Below, piece after piece: positions 7,945 to 15,561 of a stretch of DNA of 51,609 bases. Below the pieces are notes generated by a model, which was not told where the DNA came from, did not search any database, and saw only the letters and a program-made list of their open reading frames with translations. Where the stretch lies: the NCBI GenBank assembly GCA_003218475.1, contig QHNR01000006.1:1-51609 (forward strand), written 5' to 3'. Made by a program: the position numbers and the translations under genes. Origin of the DNA: Verrucomicrobiota bacterium (GTDB taxonomy: Bacteria; Verrucomicrobiota; Verrucomicrobiia; Chthoniobacterales; UBA10450). The number at the start of each line of letters is the position of its first letter. Within the stretch, counting starts at the first letter, position 1.

Positions 7945-8431
7945 GAATTACGAAACTGAACTTCGGAACAAAAATCGCGGCTACATGAAACTGATTTTTT
8001 GGCAAAAAGCCATGGAGTTATTCGAATTCGTCTGGGCGATCGTTTTCACGGAGAACAAGATTGATTTCAAACTCCGCTCACAGCTAGCCGATGCGGCACA
8101 ATCAGTGTCCGCAAACATTTCCGAAGGCTACGGCCGACGCTCGCTTAACGAATATATTCAATTTTTGTATTACGCGCTCGGTTCATTGGCCGAGACAATG
8201 ACGCGCGCGATCGGTCTCAGCCAAACCAGGCAAATTACAGAAGCGCGTTTCCACGATGTGGACGTTCTGCACTATGAAGTCGAGAACCGTTTGCTGCACC
8301 TGCTTGATAAGCTGGAGCAAAAACGTGGAGACGAAAACTGGATAGCCCGTATTGCTGAAGATCCTGAGGAGTACGTCACTACTCCATCACTCCAACACTC
8401 CATCACTCCAGTGCTTCGCACCCATGCGTAA
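7943..8431 (+). CDS. Four-helix-bundle protein, S23 / 23S rRNA intervening-sequence family
   Basis: The 162-residue product carries the hallmark of the S23 (IVP) four-helix-bundle family: IFWQKAMELFEFVW (18-31), QLADAAQSVSANISEGYGRR (47-66), then EYIQFLYYALGSLAET (70-85). Family members were first found inside intervening sequences of 23S rRNA genes, and relatives occur with diversity-generating retroelements; the biochemical role is unknown. Here the gene sits outside rRNA, between the ATPase and permease genes of an ABC operon. Both ends are made of the 8-bp repeat: the ATG lies in the left arm, and residues 146-156 (TTPSLQHSITP) are encoded by the right arm. The stop overlaps the next gene's start by 8 bases, so the operon downstream stays translatable. 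A real start a few codons later (M15) is possible. Confidence 0.88.
   Translation: MNYETELRNKNRGYMKLIFWQKAMELFEFVWAIVFTENKIDFKLRSQLADAAQSVSANISEGYGRRSLNEYIQFLYYALGSLAETMTRAIGLSQTRQITEARFHDVDVLHYEVENRLLHLLDKLEQKRGDENWIARIAEDPEEYVTTPSLQHSITPVLRTHA
8378..8410 (-). repeat. Right arm of GGAGTNNT 8-bp-unit repeat (S23 element)
   Basis: Read on the minus strand this gives four consecutive GGAGTNNT units (on the plus strand ACTCCATC, ACTCCAAC, ACTCCATC, ACTCCAGT). It faces the arm at 7906-7944, and the two arms enclose the S23 gene almost exactly. It codes for the S23 C-terminus and ends 14 bases before the permease ATG. Confidence 0.85.
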
Positions 8432-9179
8432 ATTTTACACTCTGCTCTCGCGCGAGGTGCGCGGCTATTTCCATTCCCCGATAGCGTACATCGTACTGAT
8501 CTTTTTCCTCATCGTCAGCGGGATTGATTTTTACTTTCAGGTCTCCTTCATGAACCAGCGCCAGGTGCAGTACACGGTGCAGGAAGCGTTTTTCAATTCG
8601 GTCTTCTTTTGGTTCGCATTCGTTCTGATTTTTCCCCTGATCACGATGCGCCTGTTCGCCGAAGAATTTAAGCTCGGCACCATTGAGCCGCTTACTACTG
8701 CGCCGGTGCGCGACTGGCAGGTGGTACTCTCGAAGTTTTTCGGTGCACTGTTTTTTTACCTCATTCTCTGGATCCCGACACTGCTTTACTTTTGGATTTT
8801 TGCGAGAATAGCAAACCAGCCAGCCGCGCACTCTGCCGGAGCATACTTTGGCTCTTACTTGATGCTTTTATTGCTAGGAATGTTTTATCTCTCTATTGGC
8901 TGTCTCACGTCTGTTCTGACCAGGAACCAAATCATCGCTGCGGTTATTTCTTTCTGCGCAATTACCCTGTTATTTTTTCTCGGCCTGGTTCAGTTCATCC
9001 TTCTGGATGTTACTTCTACAACGCGCGATTTGCTGGGTTATTTCTCCGCGATCGAACACATGGGGACATTTTCTCGGGGCGTAATCGATACCCGGCCGAT
9101 CGTGCTCTATCTGAGCATAACCGTTGTGATGCTGACGCTCACATATCAGGCATTCCAATCCCGCAAATGGAGGCTCTAA
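8424..9179 (+). CDS. ABC transporter permease (GldF-like, ABC-2 family)
   Basis: The 251-residue integral membrane protein begins MRKFYTLLSREVRGYFHSPI, typical of ABC-2/GldF permeases. It shows about six hydrophobic helices, for example AYIVLIFFLIVSGIDFYF and LMLLLLGMFYLSIGC. The start at 8424 is chosen because the longer frame upstream only encodes the repeat arm. It pairs with the ATPase at 6967 and the GldG-like protein at 9183, 3 bases downstream. It overlaps the S23 stop by 8 bases, so translation may be coupled to that gene. The transported substrate is unknown. Confidence 0.92.
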   Translation: MRKFYTLLSREVRGYFHSPIAYIVLIFFLIVSGIDFYFQVSFMNQRQVQYTVQEAFFNSVFFWFAFVLIFPLITMRLFAEEFKLGTIEPLTTAPVRDWQVVLSKFFGALFFYLILWIPTLLYFWIFARIANQPAAHSAGAYFGSYLMLLLLGMFYLSIGCLTSVLTRNQIIAAVISFCAITLLFFLGLVQFILLDVTSTTRDLLGYFSAIEHMGTFSRGVIDTRPIVLYLSITVVMLTLTYQAFQSRKWRL

Positions 9180-9182
9180 CAA

Positions 9183-10688
9183 ATGCCTGACAAGACCAAA
9201 AAGCCTCGGACGCTCTCAGAGAAGAAAATTGGCCGGATTCGCATCGGCTTCAACGTTCTGGTCCAGATCGTGCTGATCTTGTTTGTCGTTGCAATGGTGA
9301 ATTCCTTCGCCTTCAAGCACTACGCGCGTTGGGATTTTTCCCGGGATCAAAAATATGCGCTCTCAGATAAAACGAAGCGTTTTCTCGATACCCTCAAGAG
9401 CAAGATGCGCATCACGGTTTTCTTTGCGCCGAATACGCCGATTACTGCGGACGTTCAGAATTTGCTCACGGAATATCAATACGCCGGTAAGGGAAAGGTC
9501 GACGTCGAGCATATCGATCCTGAGCGGAATCTTTCCCGCGCCAAAGAGTTGTTCGACAAATACAAGGTTGTCACGGACGAAAGCCTTTTGGTGCTCGATT
9601 ACGAGGGTCGCAATAAGACCGTTAAGGCATCGGAGATGGCCGATTTCGACCAGAGCGGAATGGCGTTCGGCGAAGGCCCTCGTGTGACTGCATTCAAAGG
9701 CGAGCAATCCATCACGAGCGCAATGATGGATCTTGTCGAAGGGAAAAAGAAGACCCTTGGTTATGTCACCGGTCACAAGGAACCGTCGCTTTCGGAAACC
9801 AGCAGCCCGATCACCGTGTTGAAAACGTTTATCGAAAACGAAAACATCAAGTTTCAGGAACTGAACCTGCTCGATCTCGATGCAATTCCAGCTGACGTGA
9901 AAGCCGTGATGATTGTCGGACCGCAATACGATTTTTCCGATCGCGAAATGAAACTGTTGCGCGACTTCTGGGATAAACAAGGGCGGGTACTACTTTTACT
10001 GGATCCAGCGTGGAAAACGCCGAAGCTCCGCGGCTTTGTCAACGAACTGGGTGTCAAAATGAATGACGACAGACTGATGGTTTTCTTGCGGACCGGTATC
10101 CAGGAGTTGGCATTAACGCGAGACGTGCAAGCGCGTTTCCTAGGCGACAGTCCAATCACAAAGCGGCTGGCCGATGCGCGGGCGCTCTTCTTAGGAGGCA
10201 CATCTTCGCTTACCCCTGAGCAGGACCGGGTTCGCGCCGCCAACATACGGGTGGAGCCGCTGATCCAGGCAGAAAAAGGCTATTTTGCAGAAACCGATTA
10301 CAACACGGACGACCAGGCAAAACTACAGGCCGATGCGAAGCAAAATAGTGATGTGCCGCTCACAATCGGAGCGGCAGTCGAAAAAGGAGGCAGTGCAGAT
10401 CAGCGAGTCCAGGTAAATTCGTCGCGGTTGGTTGTAGTTAGTAACGCAACCTTCGTTCAGGACAACGCAATTACGCAAGATCAGCAAGGCCTCGATTTCA
10501 TGTCGGGCAGTGTGAACTGGCTGCTTAGTCGGGAACAGCTTATCGGTATCGCGCCGAAGGTCCCGAAGCCTCTCACCTTCAGTCTTAACGAAGAGGCGTT
10601 GCGGCGGTTGCGCTGGATTCTTTTGGTGTTCATACCGCTGGTGCCCGCGGTGATCGGAACGATGGTGTGGTGGCAGCGCCGCGTTTAG
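9183..10688 (+). CDS. GldG-family protein (ABC transporter auxiliary component)
   Basis: The 501-residue protein has an N-terminal membrane helix (about 27-46, VLVQIVLILFVVAMVNSFAF), a large extracytoplasmic domain, and a C-terminal helix (about 474-494) before a short basic tail. The region after the first helix (SRDQKYALSDKTKRFLDTL, then MRITVFF) matches the GldG / 'ABC-type uncharacterized transport system' domain. In gliding Bacteroidetes GldG works with GldA and GldF. Here it is the third component of the same operon, 3 bases after the permease and 1 base before the DUF4340 gene, so the four proteins probably act as one envelope complex. Confidence 0.9.
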   Translation: MPDKTKKPRTLSEKKIGRIRIGFNVLVQIVLILFVVAMVNSFAFKHYARWDFSRDQKYALSDKTKRFLDTLKSKMRITVFFAPNTPITADVQNLLTEYQYAGKGKVDVEHIDPERNLSRAKELFDKYKVVTDESLLVLDYEGRNKTVKASEMADFDQSGMAFGEGPRVTAFKGEQSITSAMMDLVEGKKKTLGYVTGHKEPSLSETSSPITVLKTFIENENIKFQELNLLDLDAIPADVKAVMIVGPQYDFSDREMKLLRDFWDKQGRVLLLLDPAWKTPKLRGFVNELGVKMNDDRLMVFLRTGIQELALTRDVQARFLGDSPITKRLADARALFLGGTSSLTPEQDRVRAANIRVEPLIQAEKGYFAETDYNTDDQAKLQADAKQNSDVPLTIGAAVEKGGSADQRVQVNSSRLVVVSNATFVQDNAITQDQQGLDFMSGSVNWLLSREQLIGIAPKVPKPLTFSLNEEALRRLRWILLVFIPLVPAVIGTMVWWQRRV

Positions 10689-10689
10689 T

Positions 10690-12579
10690 ATGAAATGGAG
10701 GAATACCCTCATCCTGGCGGTCATTGCGCTCGCTGGCGTCGCTTACTTCAGGTTCTTTGAAATGAAGCGGCCGAGCACCGAAGAGGCAAGACGGCAGGCC
10801 CAGAACGTTGTCAATTTCGACAGAAGCAAAATCGACGGCATCGTCATTCAAAATGGCGACCAAAAGATCGAAATACGCCGCCGCGAGAACAAGTGGCGAC
10901 TTGAAACGCCGATCAAAGATCAGGCAGATGGCGCTCTTGTCGAAAATTTGTTGTCGGACTTGGAGACGTGGCAGAAGGAGGGGACCATCCCCGCCAAAGA
11001 TATTGACGCTGATAAGAGCAAACTGACCGAGTATGGCCTGAACAATCCGAAGCTAAAGCTCAAGCTGCTCGGCCGGGATAAACCGCCGGAAATTTTGTTT
11101 GGCAAAGACGCCGCGTTGGAAGCCAAAATGTATGTGCGCTTCCAGAACTCAAAGGAAACGTTTCTCGCGACGCAGTCGGTCAAGAAAGATATCGACAAAA
11201 AGCCGGAGGAATTTCGCGACAGAAAACTTACAGATGTGACGGCTGCGCGGGTACGCCGCCTCACATTGAAAACGTCCGCTGGTGAAATGGAGCTGGAAAA
11301 GAAGGGCGAGCACTGGGATATCCTCAAGCCGCTCCGCGCCCGGGCCGATGACGGGAAAGTAAGCGACTTGATTTCACAGATCACCTCGGCGCGCATTCAA
11401 CAATTTATAGCCGATGATCGTGGTGACCTGCGCCCTTATGGTTTGGCGGAGCCCCGCGGATCGATCACGCTATACGATCAGGAGCAAAAGAAAGATCAGA
11501 AGGTAGAGCTCGGTGATTCGATCAAGGTGTTCGGGCGGGAGGACAAAGGTCAAACGTTGCAGATTGGCACCATTCCAGAGAAAGAAAAAGACCAAGTATA
11601 TGTGCGGTTCGCCCCTCGCGGATCCGTTTACACCCTGCCGAAAAAGATCGAAGAGATACTTAACACAAAGCCGTCCGATTTGCGGGACTCTCATTTGGTT
11701 CGGATCGATACGAACATTCTCGATCGGATCACCATCGACGCTCCAGGCAAAGGCAAAACCGTTCTCGCGCGCAAAGATGGAAATTGGACACTCGTTACGC
11801 GAAACAATGCGCCGGCGGATCCAGGCGCGGTTCGGCGCTTGATCGACACGCTGCAAAATGAGCGGGTAACACGATTCGTAGAAGACGTCGCTTCCAATCT
11901 GCCGAAATACGGCCTCGATAGGCCGCAGATTGAATTGACGTTCAGTTCATTTGCTTCTGAAAACACGGCTGAAACCAAGGCGGGTGAGCAGTCGTTTGCG
12001 GGGATCGCCTTTGGAAAAGGAGAAGGCGATAACGTTTACGCGCGGCTGACCGATGAGCCTTTCGTCGTGGCAGTGCGCCGTGGTTTGCCGGATCAGATTT
12101 CAGCTGATCCCCTGCAATGGCAGGAGTTGTCGATCCTTAAGCTTAAGCCCGAGCAAATTCATCGTTTAAGCATCACAGCTGAGAAGGAGCTGTCACTTGA
12201 GCGCGACCAGACAAACCAGTGGCAGTGGTTGAAAGGAAGCGGCCAAATCAACGAAGCTAACCTGCAATCACTACTCAAGACATTGTCGGCCTTGCATGCA
12301 GTGCGCTGGCTAGGCCCAACTACGCCGCAACACGGCCTCGAAAAGCCAAAGCTGGTTTTCGCCCTCACTACTTCACCCGACAACAAAGAATCACACAAGT
12401 TGACCATCGGGGCTCAAAACAATGACGGCACGTGGTGCGCGCGCGTGGACGGGGGCGAAGGCACGTTTGAGATCAGCAATTCGGACTTGAACACCTTGAA
12501 ATTGCCAGTGGCCAGCCAAGCCATTGCGCCGCCGAGCGTCTCAGCGACAGCAATTGCATCTCCTAGTCCCAAGCAATAA
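10690..12579 (+). CDS. DUF4340 domain-containing membrane-anchored protein
   Basis: The 629-residue protein has one N-terminal helix (TLILAVIALAGVAYFRFFEM). It is followed by repeated DUF4340-type modules: WRLETPIKDQADGALVENLL (near residue 70), then similar WDILKPLRARADDGKVSDLI, WTLVTRNNAPADPGAVRRLI and WQWLKGSGQINEANLQSLLK segments. The modules each end in a stretch around LxxYGLxxP. DUF4340 proteins are regular partners of GldG-like ABC modules. The role is not known; the tandem extracytoplasmic modules suggest scaffolding or binding. It closes the operon, and the next gene (ubiE) is convergent. Confidence 0.88.
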   Translation: MKWRNTLILAVIALAGVAYFRFFEMKRPSTEEARRQAQNVVNFDRSKIDGIVIQNGDQKIEIRRRENKWRLETPIKDQADGALVENLLSDLETWQKEGTIPAKDIDADKSKLTEYGLNNPKLKLKLLGRDKPPEILFGKDAALEAKMYVRFQNSKETFLATQSVKKDIDKKPEEFRDRKLTDVTAARVRRLTLKTSAGEMELEKKGEHWDILKPLRARADDGKVSDLISQITSARIQQFIADDRGDLRPYGLAEPRGSITLYDQEQKKDQKVELGDSIKVFGREDKGQTLQIGTIPEKEKDQVYVRFAPRGSVYTLPKKIEEILNTKPSDLRDSHLVRIDTNILDRITIDAPGKGKTVLARKDGNWTLVTRNNAPADPGAVRRLIDTLQNERVTRFVEDVASNLPKYGLDRPQIELTFSSFASENTAETKAGEQSFAGIAFGKGEGDNVYARLTDEPFVVAVRRGLPDQISADPLQWQELSILKLKPEQIHRLSITAEKELSLERDQTNQWQWLKGSGQINEANLQSLLKTLSALHAVRWLGPTTPQHGLEKPKLVFALTTSPDNKESHKLTIGAQNNDGTWCARVDGGEGTFEISNSDLNTLKLPVASQAIAPPSVSATAIASPSPKQ

Positions 12580-12659
12580 AGGCCAGTGGCTGCGGGCCAA
12601 CTCTGAATAGTTTCGGAATTGCTGAAGGATCGGGATCGCCCAGCCACTCCTTTCTGCAG

Positions 12660-13340
12660 TTACTGCTTCGTAGCCGTATAAATCGTGACGATTCCACCAG
12701 TGAGCGGTTCGAACGTCGGGGACGTGAAACTGTTCTCTACCATCATCTGACACATGGCATCGCCACTTGGAAATTCCTCGATCGAATCGCCAAGATAGTC
12801 GTAGGCATTTTTTTCGCCTGTTAAGGAAGAACCAAGTAAGGGCAAGCAGCGATGTAGATAGAAACGATAGAGTGCGCGTAAGATTGGTGTTGTTGGCAGT
12901 GAGAACTCTAGCACGAGCAAGTGACCGTTGCTCTTAATTACGCGCGACATCTCGCCAAGCGCGGCTGCGCAGTTTTCCAAATTGCGCAACCCAAACGCGA
13001 TCGTGATACAATCAAAAGAACTATCGCCAAATGGCAGGTTCATCGCATCAGCAAGTACAGGTTGGCGCAGCCCCTTTTGCTTCGCGAGTTCCAGCATCTC
13101 CGGCAGGAAATCGACACCCGCGATTTCGGCATCTGGCAATTTCTTTTGCAGCGCCAGCGCCAAATCGCCAGTGCCGGTCGCAAGATCGGCAACACTATGA
13201 GGGTGCCAGTCCGTGACGATTTTAGCCGCGCGTTCTCGCCAGGAGAAATCTATCCCGCAGCTAAGTAAGTGATTTGCGATGTCGTAGCGTGCGGCAATGG
13301 ACCCGAACATCTTTCGAACCCGTCCAACTTCCGTAGTCAT
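12660..13340 (-). CDS. ubiE: Demethylmenaquinone / demethylubiquinone C-methyltransferase
   Basis: The 226-residue SAM-dependent methyltransferase carries UbiE/MenG signatures. These are the YDIANHLLSCGIDFSWRERA entry segment (19-38), motif I VADLATGTGDLALAL, VDFLPEMLELAK, and FGLRNLENC. It methylates the quinone head group in the last steps of menaquinone or ubiquinone biosynthesis. Which quinone cannot be told from this gene, and no other men or ubi biosynthesis gene is adjacent. A UbiD-type decarboxylase lies 11 kb away. It is transcribed alone and convergent with the DUF4340 gene. Confidence 0.93.
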   Translation of the reverse strand: MTTEVGRVRKMFGSIAARYDIANHLLSCGIDFSWRERAAKIVTDWHPHSVADLATGTGDLALALQKKLPDAEIAGVDFLPEMLELAKQKGLRQPVLADAMNLPFGDSSFDCITIAFGLRNLENCAAALGEMSRVIKSNGHLLVLEFSLPTTPILRALYRFYLHRCLPLLGSSLTGEKNAYDYLGDSIEEFPSGDAMCQMMVENSFTSPTFEPLTGGIVTIYTATKQ

Positions 13341-13500
13341 TTCAGGATTTGATAGAACACCGGCTCGCAGTTTTAGGACAGCTAATTTTACTGGTTATTA
13401 CATGTTAATTACCAGGCAAGGCCAGCCAAGGCTCATCACCCATTAACTTGTTATAAAAAATAGGGATTGCTATCCGGTCAACTCCGGCTATCTAACAAGC

Positions 13501-13932
13501 ATGGATACATCTGTTAAAGCTCTAGAAGAAGCGATTTCAATTCGCCGACAAATTGATACTCTGGAAAGACGCCTTTCCTCAATTCTGGGAGGACGTGCTC
13601 TTCCGACGACGGCTACGACAACGCGCCCGGCGCGTGCCCGTTATTTTTCGCCTTCGACTCGGGCGAAGCTTTCGGCTGCCGCCAGAGCTCGTTGGGCAAG
13701 ACTAAGGGGCCCGGCTCCCACGACTCCTGCAAAGAAGAAAGGCCAGCTCACGCCTGCCGGACGAAGAAAGCTTTCCCAGCTAATGAAGGCTCGCTGGGCG
13801 GCGCGGAGGAAATCCGTGGGCAAGAAAGCAGCTCCTGCCAAGAAAAGAGGCACACTCACGCCTGCCGGGAGAAGGAAGCTTTCTGAGCTAATGAAAGCAC
13901 GTTGGGCAGCCAGAAGGAAAGCTGCGAAGTAG
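13501..13932 (+). CDS. Small basic repeat protein, probable nucleic-acid-binding
   Basis: The 143-residue, strongly cationic protein begins with a short helical segment (ALEEAISIRRQIDTLERRLS, possibly a coiled coil). It is followed by three copies of a basic helix motif: FSPSTRAKLSAAARARWA (49-66), LTPAGRRKLSQLMKARWAAR (83-102) and LTPAGRRKLSELMKARWAAR (119-138). The copies are joined by AAPAKK-type linkers like those of histone H1 tails. The R-x-K-[IL]-S...ARWA pattern is reminiscent of NUMOD3-like or plant-style DNA-binding repeats, but no exact family is claimed. It is monocistronic with a roughly 160-base AT-richer upstream region. A chromatin or RNA-binding role is inferred from composition only. 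Confidence 0.75.
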   Translation: MDTSVKALEEAISIRRQIDTLERRLSSILGGRALPTTATTTRPARARYFSPSTRAKLSAAARARWARLRGPAPTTPAKKKGQLTPAGRRKLSQLMKARWAARRKSVGKKAAPAKKRGTLTPAGRRKLSELMKARWAARRKAAK

Positions 13933-13992
13933 CTTTTCATTAACCGCCGCGTTTGTGTATCCTCCTTATGGCAGGTAGGACAGGGCTCTTAA

Positions 13993-14074
13993 TGCTCGCG
14001 AGAGGACTCGAACCTCCACGGGTTTCCCCATACGGTCCTGAGCCGTACGCGTCTGCCGATTCCGCCACGCGAGC
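13993..14074 (-). tRNA. tRNA-Leu (anticodon CAG)
   Basis: The acceptor stem GCTCGCG / CGCGAGC with discriminator A closes the molecule. The anticodon arm is TACGG-CTCAGGA-CCGTA with CAG at positions 34-36. A long variable arm (class II) precedes the T arm containing GGTTCGAGTCC. The 82-nt length suits tRNA-Leu. CCA is not encoded: the genomic bases after the discriminator are TTA. Confidence 0.95.
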
Positions 14075-14172
14075 AAAAGCCAGCAGCAGTAAAATGTGCG
14101 TTCACCAGGCGGCCTGCAAGGTAAAATACGGGGCGTCACCATGGGGATGAAAGCGAGGAACGTCTGGTTGAA

Positions 14173-15054
14173 TCAGCCCGAGCGCTTCTTACGGGCGCGA
14201 ACCTCTAACTGGTGCGCTTTGCGTACCTGGCCAATGGAACGCAAAAGGTCGGCATAATTCGAAACCACGATATCGTAATCCTTCGAGGGCTTCTCTGGTA
14301 CCTGCTCCCACGCTTTTAGCGAAGACTGATAAAGTTCCGCGGCTTTTGCGTAATCACCGCGAGAATGATAGACGACCGCCAGGTTGCATTTTGATTGCGC
14401 AATGTCGGCAAGCGGAGGTGGATTCAATTTCTGCCGGATGTCCAATGCGCGAAGATGTATCTTCTCCGCTTCAGTGTAACGGCGTTCGTTCGTATAGAAC
14501 ACCGCCAGGTTATTTAGAACCGATGCCACATCAGGGTGGTCGGGGCCAAGTTGTTTCTCATAAATCTCCAAAGCACGCACATAGCATGGCTCGGCCGCCT
14601 TTTGCCGTCCAGATTTGCGCAGAATCAGCGCAATGTTGTTTAACATCGTCCCGATATCTGAATAGGGAACGTCGTCGATTTGGGTACCGGCGGCTATTGC
14701 TTTCTGATAAAAATTGATCGCCTCCTCAGATTGGCCAAGACTATCGCATAAGGATGCTAGCCGCCGCGCTGAGCGGTAGATGGCACGCTGATCGGGTGGT
14801 TTCCCCTTTTCGAGGATTGTATGCGCCTTCAGCAAGTTTGCCTCGGCGGCAGTGTAATCTCCCTTTTGTTCGAGTAGCTGGCCTAGTTTTTCGAAGCTCG
14901 TGGCAAGTGGAGTCTCGTTTCCTTTGAAAGCGCGCTTGGCGATTTCAAGCGCAGTTTCGGCAACCCGAATCGCTTCAGGTAGCTGATTTGTGGCACGGAG
15001 AGTATCAAGTTTATCGTTGAGGATAATCCAAAGTCTTTCTTCCCCCTTCATCAC
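14173..15054 (-). CDS. Tetratricopeptide-repeat protein (kinesin-light-chain-like TPR)
   Basis: The 293-residue protein consists of about six TPRs of the 42-residue type, for example YSDIGTMLNNIALILRKSGR, HPDVASVLNNLAVFYTNERR and LADIAQSKCNLAVVYHSRGD, each with AAEPCYVRALEI-like second helices. No signal peptide or catalytic domain is seen, so it is probably a cytosolic protein-interaction scaffold. It begins 3 bases after the lptE stop and may be the last gene of the bamD-lptE operon. That proximity suggests, but does not prove, a link to envelope assembly. Confidence 0.85.
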   Translation of the reverse strand: MMKGEERLWIILNDKLDTLRATNQLPEAIRVAETALEIAKRAFKGNETPLATSFEKLGQLLEQKGDYTAAEANLLKAHTILEKGKPPDQRAIYRSARRLASLCDSLGQSEEAINFYQKAIAAGTQIDDVPYSDIGTMLNNIALILRKSGRQKAAEPCYVRALEIYEKQLGPDHPDVASVLNNLAVFYTNERRYTEAEKIHLRALDIRQKLNPPPLADIAQSKCNLAVVYHSRGDYAKAAELYQSSLKAWEQVPEKPSKDYDIVVSNYADLLRSIGQVRKAHQLEVRARKKRSG

Positions 15055-15057
15055 TCA

Positions 15058-15561
15058 TCACCAGCCCTCGCTTATTTGGCTGACTAGTCGCGTGGCGAGA
15101 TCCTCAGTAGCCAGTGGCAAGGCTTGTCGTTCATCAGTGGTTACGTCGCTACTCACGAAGAAGCTTGTCGTTCCGATCGCTTCATTCGCAGCCGCAAGCT
15201 GTTCGCCATTTTTTCCGGTTAGCGAGTACTTTACGCCTAGTGTCAGAGCGAACTCGGTTGTCGCCAATACGTTGCCACGCACCGAGCGTGCCGGCGTGCG
15301 GGTGATCCGGAATACCTCACCATTCAAAGTAGCGTCCGCTTCGTTCCCGCTGGCAATCTGAAACGTCCCATCCTGTTGCAACTGCTTGATTACAGTATCA
15401 GTGATCAAAACTTCGATGCGTGGGACGAGGGTGCGGTTTTTAAAAGTCGGGACTGCGATGCTGTGAACATCCCGTAGATAATACGGTTTTACCGGCCCAA
15501 TGTGATAGCCAAGGCAAGCACTCAAGGCCAGGCAGAATACTGTCGCAAGTGAGGCTTTCAA
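15058..15561 (-). CDS. lptE: LPS-assembly lipoprotein LptE-like
   Basis: The 167-residue product has a lipobox LSAC with C16 as the predicted lipidated residue. The body starts with GYHIGP and has VHSIAVPTFKNRT followed by ADATLNGEVFRITRTPARS, the pattern of the LptE/RlpB family seen in Verrucomicrobiota and Bacteroidetes. LptE plugs the LptD barrel that inserts lipopolysaccharide into the outer membrane. The start codon overlaps the bamD stop by 4 bases (ATGA), indicating translational coupling within an outer-membrane biogenesis operon. No lptD is visible in the window. Confidence 0.8.
   Translation of the reverse strand: MKASLATVFCLALSACLGYHIGPVKPYYLRDVHSIAVPTFKNRTLVPRIEVLITDTVIKQLQQDGTFQIASGNEADATLNGEVFRITRTPARSVRGNVLATTEFALTLGVKYSLTGKNGEQLAAANEAIGTTSFFVSSDVTTDERQALPLATEDLATRLVSQISEGW

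Noticed and set aside
9363-9980. 205-residue minus-strand frame
   Set aside because: Antisense to the GldG-like gene, which has clear family features and tight operon spacing.
12585-12648. Inverted repeat AGTGGCTG / CAGCCACT between DUF4340 and ubiE
   Set aside because: Stem is only 8 bases with a 48-base loop and no T-run; too weak to call a terminator.
13953-14150. 65-residue plus-strand frame
   Set aside because: It overlaps the tRNA-Leu gene completely.
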